From DAOUJW01 sp034421015 (GTDB taxonomy: Bacteria > Chloroflexota > Dehalococcoidia > Lucifugimonadales > UBA2985): 64,000 nucleotides of DNA. Position 1 is the first letter of the stretch. Each line of letters starts with the position of its first letter. Under the pieces are notes generated by a model, which saw only the letters and a program-made list of their open reading frames with translations, made no database searches and had not been told where the DNA came from. Positions 59,315 to 64,000 of the stretch are shown piece after piece. The position numbers were made by a program, and so were the translations under genes. The stretch covers positions 1 to 64,000 of the forward strand of contig DAOUKT010000027.1 of NCBI GenBank assembly GCA_034421015.1, given 5' to 3'.

Positions 59315-60916
59315 TCAGGGTTTCCAGACCTGGTAGTTCTCGTACAACATGACTGGGCCGCGTTCGCCCTGGGCTGGTCGCGGAAAGTCCCCGGAAACCA
59401 GTATGCCGAAGTCGCCGCCACTGGCTATTTCGAAGACGCTGATGTCCGCGTCACGTGAGGCCCGCTCCCCATTTACGTAGAAGGTCACCGCATCCCCCTC
59501 CACGTTTATCCTAACGTGATTCCGGGCGCTGCCTCCCGTCTTCAGCGCCCCAAGCGGCAGCCTGCCCGAATCCTCAATCCTGTGGCCCCGGTCCCTGATC
59601 CACCTGCTCACAGCCCAGTACCCGTCGTCAAATACGATTGCCAGGACTGCCGCCCCGTGCTCCCGGGCGAATATGAACCCGTAGTACCAGTCGGTGACTC
59701 CGGGGGGATTGTGAAATGTCGCCTCCATGCCCATGTCTCCAGAGTGGTATTTCTTCGCCATGAGAATGGCGCTCAGCTTCCATTCAAGCTCCAGTCTACC
59801 GGCAAGGGGCCCGTGCAGGATGGTGGGCATGCCTGGTGTTGGCGTCGGCATGGAAGTTGGCGTAGGAGAAACCGGTGTATTCTGCGGGACGGGCGTCGCT
59901 GAGGTGACTTGGCCTGACAGCAGATGCGGAATGCGCCCCTTGACGTGCGGCCCGGAGAGAGCGAACCCCACTCCCTCCACGCTCGCGCCCACGTACTTGA
60001 ACGTGTTGACTCCGAGCACCCTTCCGTCCAACGTCAGCATGGGGCCGCCGCTGTTTCCGGGGTTAATGGAGGCGTCGGTCTGTATGACGTCAATCGACCG
60101 GTGGCTGTCGTACCTCACCGCCGAGATGATGCCGGTGCTGACGGTGGCCTGCCCGCTGAGGCCCAGGGCATACCCGATGTTGACTATCTCAGCGCCCACC
60201 ACCAGGTCCGTCTCTTCCGCAAAGTCGACGGCCGTGAAGCGATCGCAGCAGATGCGAATCACGGCCAGGTCCCGAATGCTGTCTGAGCTGATGACCGACC
60301 CGTTATAGTCGTCGCTATCCCGCACCCGGACCGTCGGCACCGAGTAGCCGGCAATGACGTGGTGATTCGTCATCACGTAGGCCGCCTCCCCGTCCAATTG
60401 GAAAATGAAGCCCGTGCCAACGCTGCTGCCGGCGATTATCCTGACCACGGCAGGCCGGACCTGGCGTACCATTCCGGACAGCGTCAGGGGCGTTGGGCTG
60501 GGTGTCGGTGTGGGCGTAGACGTGGGTTCTGGTGTTGGGGTTGGAGTTGGCGCGGGAGTGGGCGTTGGCGTAGGGGCGGGGGTGGCAGTCGGCGTGGGCA
60601 CCGGGGTTGGGGTGGCCGTGGGTGTCGGAGTGGGTGTGGAAGTGGGAACTGGCGTAGGTGTGAACGTGGGCGTTGGGGTTGGCACTGGCGCCGGGGTCCA
60701 CGTGGGTTCAGGCGTCCAGGTTGGCTCGGGTGTCCAGGTAGGTGGAGGCGTGGGTGTCCACGTCGGGGCCGGGGTGGGGAGAGCGGTAGGAGCCGCGGCC
60801 GCGGTGCAACCCGACAATGCCATAAGCAACAGGACGGCGACAAACAGAGTTCTTCGAGGCACTTGTAGTCCGTCCACTCCAGAATGAGCGATTCTTCCGC
60901 TACTCTCCACTCTCAT
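59315..60916 (-). CDS. Lipoprotein S1C trypsin-like protease with Thr-Pro linker and C-terminal sandwich domain
   Basis: 533 aa in four parts: a lipoprotein signal with lipobox LSGC at about residue 37; a ~105-residue Thr/Pro-rich linker built on TPTP and TPEPTW units; a DegP/HtrA-like protease domain with the triad His in TNHHVIAG, Asp in IRDLAVIRI and Ser in NPGNSGGP; and after a second short TP linker a ~170-residue domain (GRLELEWKLSAI ... VRINVEGDAVTFYVNGERA) of concanavalin-like sandwich type. No PDZ domain is seen. It should be tethered outside the cytoplasmic membrane and reach into the wall or beyond. Monocistronic. Confidence 0.85.
   Translation of the reverse strand: MRVESSGRIAHSGVDGLQVPRRTLFVAVLLLMALSGCTAAAAPTALPTPAPTWTPTPPPTWTPEPTWTPEPTWTPAPVPTPTPTFTPTPVPTSTPTPTPTATPTPVPTPTATPAPTPTPTPAPTPTPTPEPTSTPTPTPSPTPLTLSGMVRQVRPAVVRIIAGSSVGTGFIFQLDGEAAYVMTNHHVIAGYSVPTVRVRDSDDYNGSVISSDSIRDLAVIRICCDRFTAVDFAEETDLVVGAEIVNIGYALGLSGQATVSTGIISAVRYDSHRSIDVIQTDASINPGNSGGPMLTLDGRVLGVNTFKYVGASVEGVGFALSGPHVKGRIPHLLSGQVTSATPVPQNTPVSPTPTSMPTPTPGMPTILHGPLAGRLELEWKLSAILMAKKYHSGDMGMEATFHNPPGVTDWYYGFIFAREHGAAVLAIVFDDGYWAVSRWIRDRGHRIEDSGRLPLGALKTGGSARNHVRINVEGDAVTFYVNGERASRDADISVFEIASGGDFGILVSGDFPRPAQGERGPVMLYENYQVWKP
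60490..60780. repeat. Low-complexity tandem repeat encoding the Thr-Pro linker
   Basis: About 290 bases of degenerate 6- and 12-base units of the type GGCGTGGGTGTT on the plus strand, coding on the minus strand for (TPTP)n and TPEPTW. Unit variation is high, so it is old rather than a fresh slippage tract, but length change between strains is likely. Confidence 0.8.
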
Positions 60917-61000
60917 CCCCCACAGGTCTACGATTATAGCGCAGAATGGGCAAATTGCACCTGCATTCCTTCTCAGTCTGCACCAGTCCTTGATGCCCTC

Positions 61001-61042
61001 CCTTGGTTCTGCCCGCGCCAGGTGTTACCATCTGACCAGTCC
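61001..61042 (+). repeat. 42-bp direct repeat, copy 1, containing a promoter
   Basis: CCTTGGTTCTGCCCGCGCCA and the following GGTGTTACCATCTGACCAGT match copy 2 at 61749-61790 at 38 of 42 positions. Within it TTGGTT (61003-61008), a 17-base spacer and TACCAT (61026-61031) make a plausible promoter for mntA, whose ATG follows 34 bases later. Confidence 0.7.
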
Positions 61043-61065
61043 AACAGACAGCCGGAGGTCCCGGG

Positions 61066-61374
61066 ATGGTCAACGCGGTTGAGGAGCGAGCCGAGGAGTT
61101 GAAGCGTCTCTGTGTCGTCTACGGCGTCCGCCGGCTTGACCTGTTCGGGTCGGCCTTAACGGACCGGTACGATCCGGACAGGAGTGACCTGGACTTCCTG
61201 GTCGAGTTCCAGACGGCGGCCCTGAGCGCCTATGCGGACGCTTACTTCGGGTTGCTGGAGGCCCTTGGGAGGCTTTTCGGGCGGCCTGTAGATCTGGTGG
61301 TGGAATCGGCAATCAAGAATCCTTATTTCCGTCAGTCCGTAGAGCAGACCAGGGTGCCCGTATATGAGGCTTGA
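61066..61374 (+). CDS. mntA: MntA-like nucleotidyltransferase antitoxin
   Basis: 102-aa minimal nucleotidyltransferase. The active-site signature LFGSALTDRYDPDRSDLDFLVEF carries GS followed 11 residues later by D-x-D, one residue longer than the GSX10DXD described for MntA. MntA enzymes AMPylate the HepT toxin to silence it. GGAGG lies 7 bases before the ATG. It overlaps the HEPN gene by 11 bases, the usual antitoxin-first order. Confidence 0.87.
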   Translation: MVNAVEERAEELKRLCVVYGVRRLDLFGSALTDRYDPDRSDLDFLVEFQTAALSAYADAYFGLLEALGRLFGRPVDLVVESAIKNPYFRQSVEQTRVPVYEA

Positions 61375-61717
61375 CTCTCTTAAGTATCTTTACGACATCC
61401 AGCGCGCTGCCGTTCTCCTGAGAGAATTCACGCGCGGCAAGACGTTTGCGGACTATGAAGGCGACGCCATGCTGAGGTCTGCCGAGGAACGTCAATTTGA
61501 TGTCATCGGTGAGGCGATGGCACAGCTTGCCAGAGTTGATGAGCCGGTGGCTGACCAAATCAGCCACTATGAACGCATTATCGCCTTCCGCAACGTACTG
61601 ATACACGGGTACGCGGACGTGGACAACCGTCTGGTTTGGGACGTGCTTGAGACCAATCTGCCAACACTTCTCAATGAAGTGGACGATATTCTGAAGGATT
61701 CTGGTGAAAACCCGTGA
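61364..61717 (+). CDS. hepT: HepT-like HEPN toxin
   Basis: 117-aa helical HEPN protein, a predicted RNase. The motif RNVLIHGY is a perfect R-x4-H-x-Y: Arg and His for RNA cleavage, and the Tyr modified by the partner nucleotidyltransferase. The rest (RSAEERQFDVIGEAMAQLARV) follows the family. With the preceding gene it forms a complete type VII-like toxin-antitoxin module, bracketed by the two 42-bp repeats. Confidence 0.88.
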   Translation: MRLDSLKYLYDIQRAAVLLREFTRGKTFADYEGDAMLRSAEERQFDVIGEAMAQLARVDEPVADQISHYERIIAFRNVLIHGYADVDNRLVWDVLETNLPTLLNEVDDILKDSGENP

Positions 61718-61748
61718 CCCTCACCCAGGCGGGCGTTTGGCCCCGCGC

Positions 61749-61790
61749 CCTTGGCTCTGCCCGCGCCAGGTGATACCATCTGAACAGCCC
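61749..61790 (+). repeat. 42-bp direct repeat, copy 2, containing a promoter
   Basis: CCTTGGCTCTGCCCGCGCCA and GGTGATACCATCTGAACAGC. It contains TTGGCT (61751-61756), a 17-base spacer and TACCAT (61774-61779), 30 bases before the CoA-transferase ATG. Differs from copy 1 at four positions. Confidence 0.7.
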
Positions 61791-61809
61791 ACTGCCGAAG
61801 GGAGGGATT

Positions 61810-63003
61810 ATGCCGGGGCCATTGGAGGGAACCAGGGTTTTGGACCTCACACACGTTCTGGCCGGCCCCTTTGCCGCCATGATACTGGCCGACCTGGGCG
61901 CGGAGGTCATCAAGGTGGAGCAGCCGGAGATAGGCGACCGCTCCCGCTCCAGCGGCCCCTTCATAGACGGCGAAAGCTCCTATTTCATGAGCGTCAACCG
62001 GGGCAAGCTGGGCTTCTCTGTAGATTTATCCAAACCCAGGGGCAAGGAGCTCTTTCTGCAGCTGGTCGACAACTCGGACGTAGTGCTGGAGAACTTTGCG
62101 CCGGGGACTATGCAGAGGCTGGGTCTCGACTACCCTGTGCTTAAGGACCGCAACCCGGCAATAATCTACGCCGCCATCTCCGGCTTCGGGCAGGACGGGC
62201 CCTACTCGTCCAAGCCCGCCCTTGACGTGGTCGTTCAGGGAATGGGAGGCATCCTGAGCATAACGGGCGAGCCTGGCGGGCCGCCCATTCGTCCCGGCGT
62301 GTCCCAGGGCGACATCACCGCCGGCCTCTTCGCCGTCATCGGCATCCTTTCGGCGTTGCAGGAGCGCGCCATGAGCGGCCTGGGGCAGATGGTGGACATC
62401 GGGATGCTGGACTGCCAGGTGACCATCCAGGAGAACGCCTTTGCCAGGTATTTTGCGACCGGCGAGGTCCCCAAACCCCTGGGCACTCGGCATCCGGTCA
62501 CGGCCCCCTTCCAGGTGTTCCCGACCAGCGACGGGTACATCACCATCGCCCTGATTGAGGGGCGAAAGGAGCGCTGGCCCCTGCTGTGCTCAGCCATCGA
62601 CCGGATTGACCTCATTGACGACCCCCGCTTCGACACCGGCTGGACGAGGAGCCAGAACCACCACGAGCTTGAGCCCATTCTCAACGAGGCCCTGATGAAG
62701 AAAACCACCCAGGAGTGGGTGGAGGAGTTCGAGGCGCTGGGGATCGCATGCGGGCCGGTGAACAGAATAGACCAGGTTGCCAATGACCCGCAGGTCAGCT
62801 ACCGCGAGATGATCAGGGAGTACAGCCACAGCCGGCTTGGGAAGGTCAAGGCGGTGAACACGCCCGTCAAGCTGTCCCGCACGCCCACGGGCAACGACGC
62901 CTCGTCGCCGGACCTGGGCGAGCACACCCATGACCTGCTCCATGACCTGCTTGGCATGGGCGATGAGGAGATCTCCTCCTTGCGGGAGGAGGGGGTCATC
63001 TAG
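61810..63003 (+). CDS. Family III CoA-transferase (CaiB/BaiF type)
   Basis: 397-aa enzyme moving CoA between carboxylic acids. N-terminal RVLDLTHVLAGPFAAMILADLGAEVIKVE and ENFAPGTMQRLGLDYPVL are hallmark sequences, and Asp168 in SQGDITAG matches the residue acylated in formyl-CoA transferase. Length is standard. The substrate cannot be read from sequence; such genes are numerous in SAR202-type Chloroflexota. GGGAGG is 4-5 bases before the ATG. Apparently monocistronic, with its own promoter in the 42-bp repeat. Confidence 0.92.
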   Translation: MPGPLEGTRVLDLTHVLAGPFAAMILADLGAEVIKVEQPEIGDRSRSSGPFIDGESSYFMSVNRGKLGFSVDLSKPRGKELFLQLVDNSDVVLENFAPGTMQRLGLDYPVLKDRNPAIIYAAISGFGQDGPYSSKPALDVVVQGMGGILSITGEPGGPPIRPGVSQGDITAGLFAVIGILSALQERAMSGLGQMVDIGMLDCQVTIQENAFARYFATGEVPKPLGTRHPVTAPFQVFPTSDGYITIALIEGRKERWPLLCSAIDRIDLIDDPRFDTGWTRSQNHHELEPILNEALMKKTTQEWVEEFEALGIACGPVNRIDQVANDPQVSYREMIREYSHSRLGKVKAVNTPVKLSRTPTGNDASSPDLGEHTHDLLHDLLGMGDEEISSLREEGVI

Positions 63004-63053
63004 GGTCCGTGAACATCAACATGGGAGAGACTAGTGATAAATGCGCTTCGTAG

Positions 63054-64000
63054 TTAGGCAGTGAGTTGCCTACGTAACTCATAGGGATGCAACAACTGTC
63101 CTTGTAACCATCGCTCAGTTTCAGCTACAGCGTAGAGTTCTGTATATGACCTCCTCCCAAATGCCCCGGGAAGCGGCCACCGAAGCTCCAAGTAGTCTGA
63201 AATCGTTGCGCTCAGTAAAGATTCCTCAGATGTGGTAAGGGTAAGTGCGGGTTCATTCACCATTTCTTCTACCCATCGCTGTGGTGACCTATAGTCTGAG
63301 TCAGCGACAAAAGGCAGAGGAATATCCAGGCGAGTTAGACCTGCAATGGGTGACCACAGTCCCGGCATTTCAGGTCTTAGCCTTACAAAGGCGGACAGAA
63401 TGGCTTTGTACACCTCATCGTCTACAGAACTCGACTCATTTCCGCGGAGAACGTCTGAAAATCTGAAGACTGGCATACTAGGTTCATTTGGAGCAAGAGC
63501 CTCTGTCACTCCCTCAGTTGGAATAATTATGACGTTCTTCACGACACCGACAATTCTTGAAAGGAACCTGTAACTGTCTTCAAGGGTATCCCACCTATCT
63601 ATCGAAGAGACCCTGTCAAGCCCTTCGCTCACGATAGAGCCGTAGTACTTGAACATAGGCCCTAACGGGCCGTCAACCAACACATTGGTCTCAGTGGTAG
63701 ATAAGACTTCCTCCAATAATCCGAGTTCAAGTATGCGGAGTAGGACCTTTGCTCGCTGTAGCGCGCGAGTGCGCAATTCTCCAGACCGGACTAAGTCCTC
63801 AACGGAAAGTCGAGCGCCGCGACCCCTCTGCAAAGGAATGGCTGTATCCGAGAATACGGCTGATGACGAGATCAATTGAGGATACACGAATCCCGAAATC
63901 TCAGGGTCTAAGTCAGTGCCAGGCGGGTCACCGAATCTGGTTGAGTCAGCCTCCCTTAGTGTGTAGAAAGGCAGTAACAAGACCTTGGCCGAACGCAAGA
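63054..64000 (-). CDS. NurA-like nuclease domain protein, N-terminus beyond window
   Basis: At least 314 aa; the frame is open to the right edge and the only in-window start candidate is a TTG at 63998, so the true N-terminus is probably outside. Blocks reminiscent of NurA: ETNVLVDGPLGPM, FLSRIVGVVKNVIIIP, ILSAFVRLRPEMPGLWSP followed by RLDIPLPF. NurA is a 5'-3' nuclease that works with the HerA translocase; HerA is not in view. Base composition is clearly less GC-rich than the neighbours, suggesting acquisition. Assignment rests on motif order only. Confidence 0.5.
   Translation of the reverse strand, partial: LRSAKVLLLPFYTLREADSTRFGDPPGTDLDPEISGFVYPQLISSSAVFSDTAIPLQRGRGARLSVEDLVRSGELRTRALQRAKVLLRILELGLLEEVLSTTETNVLVDGPLGPMFKYYGSIVSEGLDRVSSIDRWDTLEDSYRFLSRIVGVVKNVIIIPTEGVTEALAPNEPSMPVFRFSDVLRGNESSSVDDEVYKAILSAFVRLRPEMPGLWSPIAGLTRLDIPLPFVADSDYRSPQRWVEEMVNEPALTLTTSEESLLSATISDYLELRWPLPGAFGRRSYTELYAVAETERWLQGQLLHPYELRRQLTA

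Noticed and set aside
60490..60780. CRISPR-like periodicity
   Set aside because: Units are 6-12 bases with no spacers and code for the Thr-Pro linker of the protease.

Overview
The window reads as one contiguous, GC-rich bacterial chromosome segment, packed with short-spaced operons. Conserved housekeeping genes dominate: a 20.7 kb ribosomal-protein supercluster, rpsF-ssb-rpsR, recF, dnaJ, lysS/serS, greA, and amino-acid and thiamine biosynthesis. Zinc-type S14, S4, S18, L36 and L24, the long-loop form of S12 shared with Firmicutes, the dnaJ-prmA-rsmE order and a dispersed palindromic repeat whose translation contains HPEPVEG / FDRLTMSG suggest an uncultivated Chloroflexota (Dehalococcoidia/SAR202-like) lineage. 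That placement is inference; no 16S gene is present.

Layout. 1-3.8 kb: end of an IS110-type transposase, then a betaine/proline-type ABC transporter (proW, proV; no proX seen) and a TetR regulator, all on the minus strand. 4-6.3 kb: recF and a Sir2 deacetylase on the plus strand, separated by a dispersed repeat. 6.5-10.5 kb: minus-strand thiamine genes thiG-thiE-thiS-thiO, preceded by a crotonase gene that sits directly behind a TPP riboswitch. 10.6-13.1 kb (plus): small zinc-ribbon protein, branched-chain aminotransferase, a small membrane protein and a PAP2-like protein without its catalytic histidines. 13.1-21.2 kb (minus): one long apparent operon rpsF-ssb-rpsR-PPIase-hom-thrC-acyltransferase-GT4-PHP phosphatase behind a clear sigma-70-type promoter. 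21.2-23.1 kb: a divergent pair of paralogous membrane-anchored proteins of unknown function. 23.3-31.3 kb: dnaJ-prmA-rsmE, metF-like, greA, lysS, serS and an ACT-domain protein. 31.5-37.6 kb (minus): M24 peptidase, SPFH protein and NfeD protease, then a nuclease-fold/RHH pair and a DHFR-like reductase.

37.6-58.5 kb (minus): str, S10, spc and alpha gene sets fused head to tail from rpsL to rpsI with secY, adk, map, infA, rpoA and truA, and no tuf. A consensus promoter (TTGACA-N17-TATATT) lies in front of rpsL. Several of these proteins carry acidic, Ala/Glu-rich disordered extensions (L13, L5, S3, S17, L4, RpoA); S6 from the 21 kb operon does too.

58.5-64 kb is accessory: a retropepsin-like protease with a translationally coupled partner, a lipoprotein S1C protease with a long Thr-Pro linker, a MntA/HepT toxin-antitoxin module bracketed by two copies of a 42-bp promoter-containing repeat, a family III CoA-transferase, and a less GC-rich partial gene resembling NurA at the right edge.
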